Shown here piece by piece: positions 6,960-13,962 of a DNA stretch of 14,334 bases (positions within the stretch are counted from its first letter, which is position 1; each line of letters opens with the position of its first letter). Source of the stretch: Baffinella frigidus (lineage: Eukaryota; Cryptophyceae; Cryptomonadales; Baffinellaceae). The notes under the pieces are model-generated. The model saw nothing but the letters and a program-made list of their open reading frames with translations, made no database searches and was not told the origin of the DNA. The position numbers and the translations under genes were made by a program. Where the stretch lies: the NCBI GenBank assembly GCA_026770585.1, contig MU647181.1, positions 47,253 to 61,586 on the forward strand. The letters run 5' to 3'.

Positions 6960-7340
6960 ACCTGGTCCCGAAACTGCTCGACACAGCCACCTGCCGCCAT
7001 TGCTGAATCCCGCGCCATTCCTGAAGCCTCGCAACGCCAGTTCTGAAGCATCAAAACGCCATTACTGGCGCACCGAAACGCCATTGCTGAAGTATCGAAC
7101 CGCCGGACGGTGCAGGAGAGGTCCCGAAACTGCTCCACACAGCCACCTACCGCAATTTCTGAAGCATCGAAATGCCATTCCTGAAACACCGAAACGCCAT
7201 TTCTGAGGCATCAAACCGCCATTACTGGCGCACGGAAGAGGTCCCGAAACTGTTTCACACAGCCACCTGCCGCCATTCCTGAAGCATCGAAACGCCATTG
7301 CTGACGCATCAAAATGCCATGGCTGACGCATTTACATGCT
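6960..7340. repeat. Minisatellite of about 22 bp upstream of exon 7352
   Basis: Units such as CTGAAGCATCGAAACGCCAT recur with variation, mixed with four longer blocks GGTCCCGAAACTGCTCCACA (about 6963, 7124, 7233 and a relative near 6617). The words before the exon acceptor (GGACGATGCAGGAGAGGT) are echoed at about 7105-7123 (GGACGGTGCAGGAGAGGT), so the splice junction took part in the amplification. Confidence 0.8.
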
Positions 7341-7351
7341 GGACGATGCAG

Positions 7352-7527
7352 GAGAGGTGGTGGGCGTGCAACTAGTGCGCGCGCCAGCCTCGCGGCTCAA
7401 GACCGAGCACGTCCTCGCGCTCACGCTCAACGACATCTACACGCTCTGCTGCGACGATGGGCCGGGGGATGGGGCGGTCAAAGGGGAGGTTGCGAGGCGG
7501 GCTGCGAGTGCGGTTGATTACTTGAAG
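7352..7527 (+). CDS. Exon following the PDZ, unknown domain
   Basis: GATGCAG|GAGAGG is the acceptor and TTGAAG|GTGCGC the donor. The exon has 2 bases plus 58 codons with G/C-rich third positions, the best coding composition in the window. It reads EVVGVQLVRAPASRLKTEHV, then LALTLNDIYTLCCDDGPGDG, then AVKGEVARRAASAVDYLK. I recognise no family; the last 18 residues look helical. Phase 1 at the start fits the PDZ exon ending at 6303, and phase 0 at the end fits 8910, giving YLK-ELHRL, a continuous amphipathic helix. The first ATG (7338 region) lies in the minisatellite and is not taken as a start. Confidence 0.65.
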
Positions 7528-7623
7528 GTGCGCGAAACCCCACACCCACACCGGAATCGATAGGCGGGATGCGAGTGCGGTTGATTTCTTGAAGGTGCAC
7601 CCCCACTCCCACACTGGCATCGA
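7495..7623 (+). repeat. Tandem copy of the exon 7352-7527 end and donor
   Basis: About 65 bp, from GGCGGGCTGCGAGTGCGG through the donor into the intron, recur directly downstream from about 7562 (GGCGGGATGCGAGTGCGG, TTGATTTCTTGAAG|GTGCAC, CATCGA). The copy keeps the donor but has no acceptor, so it could act as a competing 3' end only with an upstream splice. Confidence 0.8.
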
Positions 7624-7706
7624 CATCCCGAGTCATTGGCGCACCACTGGCGTTATCGATTGGTGATATGCCTTTACCACCTGTTGATTGTGTACGACCT
7701 GGGAAT

Positions 7707-7896
7707 AATGGTCTAGCACTAGTTATAAACAATGGTCTAGCACTAGTTATAAACAATGGTCTAGCACTATTTGTATTATAAACAATGGTCTAGCACTAGT
7801 TATAGTATAAACAATGGTCTAGCACTAGTTATATTATAAACAATGGTCTAGCACTAGTTATATCATAAATTATGGTCTAGCACTAGTTATATTATT
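7707..7896. repeat. A/T-rich tandem repeat of 24 to 29 bp
   Basis: Seven units of AATGGTCTAGCACTAGTTAT with 4 to 9 more A/T-rich bases (TATAAAC). Single diverged units (AATGGTGTAGCAATATTTGT, GAGTCTAGCAATATTTGTAC) occur at 8395, 8643 and 8673 inside the exon-copy units, showing that the array grew from part of that intron. Confidence 0.87.
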
Positions 7897-7957
7897 TGAT
7901 CATCTCGTTCTCTTTCCGCAAGAGGTGTACAGGCTTCCGAATCGCAAATCGAAACCA

Positions 7958-8119
7958 ATAGGGTAACGGCCTGAAAATGGGGTAGTTAGGCCTACGGCAT
8001 TGCCTAGGACCTCCTGCCGTAGGCCGAGACTTTTTGGTCCTAGGATCCCTCGACCTACGGTAGGAGGTCCTAGGCAATGCCGTCTGCCTAACTACCCCAT
8101 TTTCAGGCCGTTACCCTAT
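7958..8119. mobile_element. Fold-back element, family F6 copy b
   Basis: A 162-bp element, ATAGGGTAACGGCCTGAAAA to TTTTCAGGCCGTTACCCTAT, with perfect outer arms of 20 bp and long inner arms like 6763-6924. Flanks GAAACCA (7951-7957) and GAAAACA (8120-8126) resemble a 7-bp target duplication. The related unit near 8750 reads CGAAACACCCTACTATCAC without the element, an empty-site analogue. Confidence 0.9.
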
Positions 8120-8175
8120 GAAAACACACTACTGTTAGTCGCGAACATCTGGCAAACTATTATTGTCTGAATCCC

Positions 8176-8312
8176 ATGTGGAAACTCTTTTAATTTAAAA
8201 AACTTCGGCAATGAAATTTACTTCAGAGAAAGATCTGTACTAGTAATATTAAAGCAAATGTGTAGTAAGTTTCATTGAAATCCAGTTTTTTGAATTAAAA
8301 GTGTTTCCACAT
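8176..8312. mobile_element. Fold-back element related to family F1
   Basis: ATGTGGAAACTCTTTTAATT and AATTAAAAGTGTTTCCACAT form the ends; the inner motif CAATGAAATTTACTTCA / GTGTAGTAAGTTTCATTG relates it to F1 although the ends differ. Flanks TGAATCCC (8168-8175) and TAAATCGC (8313-8320) resemble an 8-bp duplication. The sister unit near 8545 (TGTCTGAATCGCTCACG) lacks the insert. Confidence 0.87.
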
Positions 8313-8909
8313 TAAATCGCTCACGGCTAATGTCTTGACGCAGGAGCTGCACCGGCTGACGGCGAACAGCGGTTGATTGTCTACGACCATAAAATAATGG
8401 TGTAGCAATATTTGTACTTCCGGTGTCAACTTAAGGGAAATACGTATATGAGTTGTAGTATACTTACTTCATCGTGTCGTCCTCTTCCGCAGAACCTTCA
8501 CCGGCTGCCGAATCGCACATCGTTAGTCGCGAATATCTGGCAAACTCGTGTTGTCTGAATCGCTCACGACTGGTGTCTTAGTGCAGGAGCTTCACAGGCT
8601 GACGGCGAACAGCGGTTGATTGTATACGACCAGAAAATACGAGTCTAGCAATATTTGTACTTACTTCATCGTGGTCTAGCAACATCTGTACGTAACTTCA
8701 TGGCCCCGTCCTATTCCGCAGGAGCTGCATCGGCTGCCGCATCGCAAACCGAAACACCCTACTATCACTCGCGAATATCTGGCAAAGTGTTGTTGGCTGA
8801 ATCGCGCACGCGTGTTCGTTGGCTCGTCCTCTTTCCGCAGGAGCTGCGCCGCCTGGCCTTTGACAAACTGTTGTTGGCTGAATCGCGAACGGGCGTTGTC
8901 TTGGTGCAG

Positions 8910-8966
8910 GAGCTTCACCGGCTGACGGTGAACAGCGAGGCGCGTGCGCGGGGGAAGCTTCTGCAG
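8910..8966 (+). CDS. Coiled-coil-type exon
   Basis: TTGGTGCAG|GAG and CTGCAG|GTTCAT bound 19 codons, ELHRLTVNSEARARGKLLQ, in phase 0 at both ends. It has leucine spacing and charge typical of a coiled coil and joins in phase to 7527 (YLK-ELHRL) and to 12764 (KLLQ-ERGRK). It is the only complete member of a cluster of decayed copies upstream, so it may be the working exon. The frame stays open for VHNLLKTG before a stop, so the donor could be wrong and the exon longer; NLLK recurs in the exon at 12764. Confidence 0.6.
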
Positions 8967-9158
8967 GTTCATAACCTCCTCAAAACCGGGTAGTTGAGCC
9001 TGCGGTATTGCCTACGGTAGGCTGTAGGGGCCTAGGGGGGGGCGCGGGGGACGCTTCTGCAGGTTCATAACCTCCTCAAAACCGGGTAGTTGTGCCTACG
9101 GTATTGCCTACGGTAGGCTGTAGGGGCCTAGGGGGGGGCGCGGGGGACGCTTCTGCAA
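8945..9158. repeat. 96-bp tandem repeat from the exon 8910 donor
   Basis: GCTTCTGCAGGTTCATAACC recurs with a spacing of exactly 96 bp (8957, 9053, and GCTTCTGCAAG at 9149). The unit spans the last coding bases, the donor and the intron start, ending in GGGGCCTAGGGGGGGGCGCG. It contains GGGTAGTTG and TGCCTACGGTAGGC, words shared with the F6 fold-back arms. Confidence 0.87.
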
Positions 9159-9905
9159 GTGCTGTGCTCTCCTCCCTCTCGCCGTACCCTCATTGTCATG
9201 ACCGAGACTCCCCATTGTCATGACCGAGGCTCCCTCACATGACTTGTGCTCTCCTCTCTCGCTGGGCCCTTGTTGAAAGGGATAGTGCTGCGGTTGTCCC
9301 CGTGCTCTGGGTGTGCACGGGCTATCCCTTAAGTGGCGAGTAGGCTCATACGCCCTACCCTAGGGCCCTAAGGCCTGCCTAGGACCTCTTTGGGGTCAAT
9401 TTCAGGACCTCTTGGGGGTCAGTTTTAGGACCTTTTGGGGGTCAATTTTGACCCCCTCGCCACTCAAGGGATATGAACATCGGAGCTGACAATCTGCGAT
9501 GGAACCAGACAGGGGTTTTGAATAACCCCTAAGCGATGAGACCTAGGACCCTACGGTAGGCATCCCGTAGGGACATAGGGGGGTTCCGACGGATAAGGTA
9601 ACGGAAACTCGTGTCCGTGCCTGTCGACGGGCGTGACCCTCGCTTTTCACTTTCATCTCGGCACATGCCAGGTTCTGTCCACACAAAAATCCGTAAAATG
9701 GCATCCTTGTGCGCCTAGAATAGCATGTACACCCTTATCTTCGGCGTCGGAAGCCTAAGATAGCGGGGAAGAATCTGTCTTGTTCCGAGATTAACTTGCG
9801 GCTCGGTGCCTTAACTCGCAGGAGAAAGTGAGTGTGTGTGTCATGGGTTGGCACGATATGTATGAGCGGCCGACACGGGGTACAGAAAGTGGCACAATGC
9901 GTCGA
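9159..9905. other. Intron-like stretch with small inverted and tandem repeats
   Basis: No exon recognised. It holds CATTGTCATGACCGAG twice (about 9190-9230), a hairpin AAGGGATAG/CTATCCCTT (9277-9330), the fold-back at 9323-9473, a CCTACGGTAGG block at 9540-9575 and, near 9770, a reverse copy of the 31-bp repeat word from copine intron 3. Confidence 0.5.
9323..9473. repeat. Inverted repeat enclosing a short tandem array
   Basis: TATCCCTTAAGTGGCGAG (9323-9340) pairs with CTCGCCACTCAAGGGATA (9456-9473) with one mismatch. Between them three units of about 24 bp, AGGACCTCTTGGGGGTCA, lie at 9381-9450. The left arm also pairs with AAGGGATAG at 9277. It could be a fold-back element with an expanded centre. 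Confidence 0.7.
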
Positions 9906-10208
9906 GCATGTGCGGCGCTGACGCAGGTTGTTTGGCAATAAATTATCAATCTCTCTTAGGCAGGATCGGCGCCTCAACTCGCAGGAGAAAGTGAGAGTGT
10001 GTGACATGGGTTGAGTTAAGTTAACTCAGGGTTGAATTAAGCCAACTCGCAGGAGGAAGTGAGAGTGTGTTGCATGGGATGGCAGGATCGGCATGAGACC
10101 TAGGACCCTACGGTCCCAGGTCGTGCTACGGTCCTAGGTCGTAGCATGTGCGGCGGTGACGCTGGTTGTTTGGCAATAAATTATCAATCTCTCTTGGGCA
10201 GGATCAGC
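9906..10208. repeat. 65-bp direct repeat pair with smaller repeats between
   Basis: GCATGTGCGGCG, then GGTTGTTTGGCAATAAATTA and TCAATCTCTCTT up to CAGGATC, occurs at 9906-9970 and 10144-10208 with only a few differences. AACTCGCAGGAGAAAGTGAG occurs near 9815, 9977 and 10045 with variation. The pair has TGACGCAG|GTTG-like junctions but no exon I can defend. Confidence 0.8.
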
Positions 10209-10745
10209 AGAGGCTTTCCCTCTCTCTCAAACAAGTTCAAGAGAGGCTTCACCGCCTCCCTTCAGGTGCCAACACCCGTAAACCCTAGCTCTGTCTCAGT
10301 CTATTTCAGCTCACCACTTTTTGAACCCGAGCTCTGCCTCATTTCAGCTCACCAGTTTGGTGAGCTCAGTCTTTGTCAGTTCACCAATTTGATGCGCTCA
10401 GTCTATTTCAGCTCGCCACTTTGGCGGCGGCTGTCCCTCTCTCTCTCGAACAGGTCCGAGAGAGGCTCCCTTCAGGTGCCCTCTTTAAAGGTGCCCTCTT
10501 TCCAAGAGAGGCTCCCTTCAGGTGCCCTCTTAAAACCCTAGCTCTGTCTCAGTCTAACACCCTCTTTAAACCTTAGCTCTGTCTCAGTTTAACACCCTCT
10601 TTAAACCCCAGCTCTGCTTCAGTCTATTTCAGTTCACCACTTTGGTGAGCTCAGTCTTTTCCAGTTCACCAATTTGGTGAGCTCAGTCTATTTCAGCTCG
10701 CCAATGTGGTCACCTCACTCTATTTCAGCTCACCAATTTGGTGAG
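10209..10745. repeat. Complex tandem array, CTCAGTCTATTTCAGCTCAC
   Basis: Interleaved repeats: CAGCTCACCAATTTGGTGAG (itself partly palindromic, TCACCAATTTGGTGA), GAGAGGCTCCCTTCAGGTGC and AACCCTAGCTCTGTCTCAGT. The open frames through the array encode only repeat-derived sequence, so no gene is called. Confidence 0.8.
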
Positions 10746-11185
10746 CCCGGGCTCTTCCCCGCTCCAAAGTTGACGGATTTGTACCGCGGACCCAGCATGT
10801 CAACTTGAGCATAGTCGTTCAACCCGAGTGAGGCAGAGCTAGAAAGCCCACACCGACCCTCCCAGCCAACCAGCAACGAGTGCATTTTCCCGCCTTCACC
10901 GCCGCGTCCTCGTCCATCCCTCCTCCTCCTGCCAACCCCCCCCTTCCCCTCGTCAGTCCTCGTCAGTCCTGGCACGCCCTCGGCGGCCGCCCGCCTGGCG
11001 AGGGTTGTTGCGCCCCCGAACGTGAAAAGGAACGTCCCGAGGCGGGCCCGTCGCGGGCTGGAGCCATTTTCTTGGGATTTTCGCACACCCGACGCCCGAT
11101 TCTCCGGATCGGCACCCCACGCATGCATGCTCGGATAGGACGAGTTTATGGTTTAGGGTGTAGGGTTTAGAGTTGGTTCAACGTA
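10746..11185. other. G/C-rich stretch without recognised gene
   Basis: Frames are open on both strands (for example 10880-11170 plus, 10730-11128 minus), but they are Pro/Arg/Gly-rich and match nothing I know. A short telomere-like word (GTTTATGGTTTAGGG) lies at about 11145-11172. An undetected exon is possible. Confidence 0.35.
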
Positions 11186-11189
11186 ACCC

Positions 11190-11728
11190 CTGAACGAGGG
11201 TGGGCGGGTGGCTGACGAGGGGGAAGGGGGGGTTGAGGATCCTTCTGGTTGGTGTGTATTAGGGTTAAGGATCCTGGCGAGGCGCGATGAGGAAGTTCCT
11301 GGTTGGTGGGCGGCTGACTGATTGGGGTTTGCCAGGACTGAAGAGGACTGAAGAGGGGGAGGGTGGTGTGGCAGAAGGAGGAGGGATGGACGAGGACGTG
11401 GCTCTGTGAAAGGTGTGCCAAGACTGACGAGGACTGACGAGGGGAAGGGGGGGGGGTTGGCAGGAGGAGGAGGGATGGACGAGGAGGCGGCGGTGCAGAG
11501 GGTGTGCCAGGATTGACGAGGACTGAAAATAGGAAGGGGGGGGTGACAGGAGGAGGAGGAGGAGGGAAGGGCGAGACAGTCCCTGTTGGGTGGGCGGCTG
11601 GCTGAAGAAGGGAAGGGTTGTGTGGCAAGAGGAGGAGGGATGGTCGAGGACGTGGCGGTGCAGAGGGTGTGCGAGGACTGACGAGGACTGACGAGGGGAG
11701 GGGGGGGGGGGGGGCAGAAGGAGGAGGG
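11190..11728. repeat. G-rich degenerate repeat ending in an exon-like block
   Basis: Units of roughly 85-165 bp contain AGGACTGACGAGGGG, a run of 6-14 G, GGCAGAAGGAGGAGGGATGG and GACGAGGACGTGGCGGTGCA (copies near 11387, 11474, 11639). The last copy, at 11729, leads into the exon-like block 11729-11785, so the 5' part of that exon seems amplified here. The G-runs make four-stranded structures possible. The minus strand gives long Pro/Ser-rich frames that I take as artefacts. Confidence 0.75.
11236..11275 (-). repeat. Reverse copy of the 32-bp repeat unit
   Basis: The complement reads AGGATCCTTAACCCTAATAC then ACACCAACCAGAAGGATCC, the unit of the array at 12493-12617 in opposite orientation, about 1.3 kb away. 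Confidence 0.85.
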
Positions 11729-11785
11729 ATGGACGAGGATGCGGCGCGTTTGTCGAAGCTGCTCGCCGCCAGCCACGTCGAACAG
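11729..11785 (+). CDS. Candidate coiled-coil exon
   Basis: The frame MDEDAARLSKLLAASHVEQ ends at GAACAG|GTGTCC in phase 0, which fits 12764. Leucine spacing suggests a helix. The 5' border is unresolved: AG acceptors are possible at 11717, 11720 or 11737, and the G-rich repeat precedes it. The end of the block, including donor and intron start, recurs at 11866-11880 and 12121-12163. Any one of the three could be the working exon. Confidence 0.4.
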
Positions 11786-11865
11786 GTGTCCCCTGCCCCC
11801 CAGTGAAGAGCCGCCATTGGACGTATGACGTCGGAACCATCACCTGCATGCTCCAGGGAACCTTC

Positions 11866-11880
11866 AGCCTCGTCGAACAG
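11866..11880 (+). pseudogene. Short copy of the exon 11729-11785 end
   Basis: CCTCGTCGAACAG|GTTTGCC followed by CATCCCCTCCACCTCC matches the last codons (VEQ) and intron start of the copies at 11785 and 12163. The preceding CTCCAGGGAACCTTCAG is different. Confidence 0.55.
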
Positions 11881-12019
11881 GTTTGCCATCCCCTCCACCT
11901 CCACCTCCTCCACCTCCTCCGCCTCCCCCACCTCACTCCTTCACGCTGGCTACCGAAAACCGAATGGAAGCGCATGCTCGCCATTGTGCACGCAGCAGTA
12001 CCTTGCAAGGCGGAAGCAA

Positions 12020-12163
12020 AGTGTCCAAAGTGTGGATTCTACAAAACTTGTAGAATTCAGCCAAGTCTTGTAGAATCTCCTGCGAGTCAAGGCACCGAGC
12101 CGCAGACTTGTAGAATTCAGCACGCGGCTGTCGAAGCTGCTCGCCGCCAGCCATGTCGAACAG
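12020..12163 (+). pseudogene. Copy of exon 11729-11785 after a small repeat
   Basis: At 12121-12163 CGGCTGTCGAAGCTGCTCGC through GTCGAACAG|GTTTCC nearly repeats 11746-11785 (RLSKLLAASHVEQ). It follows three copies of CTTGTAGAATTCAG-like sequence (about 12048, 12070, 12108). TTCAG directly upstream could serve as acceptor, so this copy may be the true exon. Confidence 0.55.
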
Positions 12164-12270
12164 GTTTCCCCTGCCCTCCACCTCCGCCTCCCCCGTCTCA
12201 CACCTTCTCCAGCCATGTCGGTCCCCTCTACCTCCGCCTCACATCATACCTTTGCGATGCGATGCTGATA

Positions 12271-12420
12271 TTATCTCAGAAAACGAGTTCTAAAACTCAT
12301 TTTCTTAAGTCAATTCCCCTACAAATTCGTCAACTTGTGCGGAGGGTAAAGAATAAGTTGACGAATTTGTAGGGGAATTGACTTAAGAAAACGAGTTTTA
12401 GAACTCGTTTTCTGAGATAA
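12271..12420. mobile_element. Near-perfect 66-bp inverted repeat element
   Basis: The arms 12271-12336 and 12355-12420 differ at one position in 66 and enclose an 18-base centre. The ends are TTATCTCAG and CTGAGATAA. GATA flanks both sides (12267-12270, 12421-12424), possibly a 4-bp target duplication. High arm identity suggests a young insertion. No coding sequence; the family differs from F1 and F6. Confidence 0.88.
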
Positions 12421-12492
12421 GATACCACGGACGAAACCGTCGACTTGTGGAACGTGGCACACCACGGGGTCGATGCAGCGGGGAACCTGACC

Positions 12493-12617
12493 AGAAGGAT
12501 CCCTAACCCTAATACACACCAACCTCAAGGATCCTTGACCCTAATACACACCAGCCAGAAGGATCCTTAACCCTAATACACACCAACCACAAGGATCCTG
12601 AACCCTAATACACACCC
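12493..12617. repeat. 32-bp tandem repeat with GGATCC
   Basis: Four units spaced exactly 32 bp (AAGGATCC at 12495, 12527, 12559, 12591), each followed by ACCCTAATACACACCA. A reverse unit lies at 11236-11275. Confidence 0.9.
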
Positions 12618-12650
12618 TAATCTATCACCCCAAACCATGGAACTTCGCAG

Positions 12651-12697
12651 GAGCGGGGGTGGAAGGACAGGGATGGGTTAAGGACACCTCCAGACAA
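12651..12697 (+). pseudogene. Partial copy of exon 12764-12850
   Basis: CTTCGCAG|GAGCGGGGGTGG, GGACAGGGATGGGTT and GACACCTCCAG match the start of the exon at 12764 with its acceptor. The frame is ERGWKDRDG, then a shift; the second half of the exon is missing. Confidence 0.8.
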
Positions 12698-12763
12698 AAC
12701 AGTCGGCTTGTGGAATGCGGCTTAACCCTGATCTCTAAACCCCCAAACCCTGTACCCTGGCAG

Positions 12764-12850
12764 GAGCGGGGGCGGAAGGACAGGGATGGGTTGTTGGGAC
12801 ACCTCCAGGAGTCCGAGAACCTCCTCAAAGCCCTTGAGGGACAGCTCCAG
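12764..12850 (+). CDS. Coiled-coil exon
   Basis: CCTGGCAG|GAGCGG and CTCCAG|GTATGT, the best donor in the window, bound 29 codons in phase 0: ERGRKDRDGLLGHL then QESENLLKALEGQLQ. The heptad-like spacing of leucines and many charged residues point to a coiled coil. It joins in phase to 8966 (KLLQ-ERGRK) or to VEQ at 11785. A truncated copy with its own acceptor lies at 12651, and the donor context (CTCCAG|GTATATCAAC) recurs at 13057-13072. Confidence 0.68.
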
Positions 12851-13487
12851 GTATGTCAACTCGCCACCAAAAGTCAACCACGTGACCACACGTTACCGTA
12901 AAATGATTTTAAAACAAATGGCTCCAGGATGTTTGCGGACTCTTCGTGCGCGTAAACCCCATGTAGGCATAGCTGGAGTGGCTTCACACAATTCACGTCG
13001 TATAAGTATGATAGAAGATACAGACGGATCTCAACCGGGGACACGCCACCAAATGTCTCCAGGTATATCAACATCGACTAGCGGGGGAAATCGGCTGCCT
13101 TTATTTTCATGAGGGATACCGACCCGAGTTGTGCCAAAAAAAAAACAGTGCAACCAAGATTGCAGGGCAGCTAACGATAAATACGCGCAACGAGGATACA
13201 CATCGGCACCCCACGCCGTCAAAAGTCGACGTGAGCTCACGATAGAAAGATAGATATATAGATAGATAGATATAGATAGATATGCCGCCTGCAACGAGCA
13301 GGCGGGAGAGGGGAGGGGCGGGGGTTCAACCCATCGGCACCTCAGGCCATCAAAAGTCGACGTGAGCGTGCTGCCTGGACGCCGGACGCAGTGGACGTCC
13401 AGCGTCCGCGTGGAGGGACGGGTAGCAATCCCGCATCGGTGATAGATCAGGTATTCTGGGCGTGAGGTGGAGGAAGGTTGCAGACTG
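12851..13487. other. Intron-like stretch with small repeats
   Basis: It contains a donor-like copy at 13057-13072, two 36-bp direct repeats (13201-13236 and 13332-13367, with TCAAAAGTCGACGTGAGC), a GATA-type microsatellite at 13241-13282 and GTGGAGGAAGGTTGCAGAC near 13467, the sequence that precedes the candidate exon at 13921. No exon is recognised. Confidence 0.5.
13241..13282. repeat. GATA-type microsatellite
   Basis: GATAGAAAGATAGATATATA followed by further GATA units; imperfect tetranucleotide repeat of about 40 bp between the two 36-bp direct repeats. Confidence 0.9.
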
Positions 13488-13626
13488 ATCTCCATATAAG
13501 TATTTAATTAATTGCTTTTGGGGATCGAAAATTACTACACGATTTGCTCATAAAAGTAGTAGTAAAGCATTTGTGTAGCGAATTTTGTTGCGCCAAAAGC
13601 AATTGATTAATAGTTTTGTGGAGATG
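13488..13626. mobile_element. Fold-back MITE-like element, family F1 copy c
   Basis: ATCTCCATATAAGTATT to AATAGTTTTGTGGAGAT, with the family centre GATTTGCTCATAAAAGTAGT. It has more arm mismatches (GGGATCGAAAATT against AATTTTGTTGCGCC) than copies a and b, so it is probably older. It sits directly after GGAGGAAGGTTGCAGACTG, a copy of the acceptor region of the candidate exon at 13921. Confidence 0.87.
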
Positions 13627-13691
13627 ATACTGGAACCTGGCGTGGATCTGGGGTTATGAGCCTTCGCAATAAGGGCGGGGTTGGAAATGAA

Positions 13692-13719
13692 GACGAGGGC
13701 GCTGCCGCGACGGCAGAAC
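13692..13719 (+). pseudogene. Copy of candidate exon 13921-13953
   Basis: ACGAGGGCGCTGCCGCGACG then GCAGAAC matches 13921-13947 with one change (T R A L P R R Q N). It is preceded by AAATGAAG and followed by TTCTGGGCGTGAGG, which also occurs near 13454. The frame soon ends in TGA. Confidence 0.6.
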
Positions 13720-13920
13720 TTCTGGGCGTGAGGTGCTACGTGGGAGAGCTACATGTCATTTTACGCCCTGCGTCCATCTATTATTTTCCCTTGACATCGG
13801 CAAAAGTTGCCGGAAATGCCCACAAATAATTGACTTTGACGGAAAAGTAAACGCAGGATATGGGTGGAAATGGCTCCAAGAAACCACCTAGCCCTCCCCC
13901 GTAGTGGAGGAAGGTTGCAG

Positions 13921-13953
13921 ACGAGGGCGCTGACGCGACGGCAGAACGTGCAA
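13921..13953 (+). CDS. Candidate short exon
   Basis: GGTTGCAG|ACGAGG and GTGCAA|GTGGGG could bound 11 codons, TRALTRRQNVQ, in phase 0. The composition resembles the coiled-coil exons upstream and the phase fits 12850. A fold-back element begins ten bases after the donor. Support is only the splice-like borders, phase and the presence of partial copies at 13467 and 13692, as with the better exons. Confidence 0.3.
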
Positions 13954-13962
13954 GTGGGGTTT

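Larger units (their letters stand above)
7900..8905 (+). repeat. Cluster of decayed copies of exon 8910 and its intron
   Basis: At least six partial copies begin after a splice-acceptor-like sequence. One type follows CTCTTTCCGCAG (near 7921, 8493, 8722, 8841) and reads GAGCTGCATCGGCTGCCG. The other follows GACGCAG or GTGCAG (8344, 8587) and reads GAGCTGCACCGGCTGACGGC, ACAGCG|GTTGATTGT. The two types alternate with shared spacers (GCGAATATCTGGCAAA, TGTCTGAATCGC), so a dimer of about 230-250 bp was duplicated. None keeps the full 19-codon exon. Two fold-back elements sit in the cluster. Confidence 0.8.

Noticed and set aside
10146-10576. 131-codon frame with repeated SVYFSSPL
   Set aside because: The peptide repeats simply mirror the DNA tandem array and frames shift between units; no start context or exon borders.
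11153-12008. Three long minus-strand Pro/Ser-rich frames (up to 254 codons)
   Set aside because: They are the complement of the G-rich repeat; three overlapping frames show the same PPSSIPPP-type sequence, which is what a repeat without stops gives.
13031-13495. 154-codon minus-strand frame
   Set aside because: It includes the translated GATA microsatellite and direct repeats and shows no domain.
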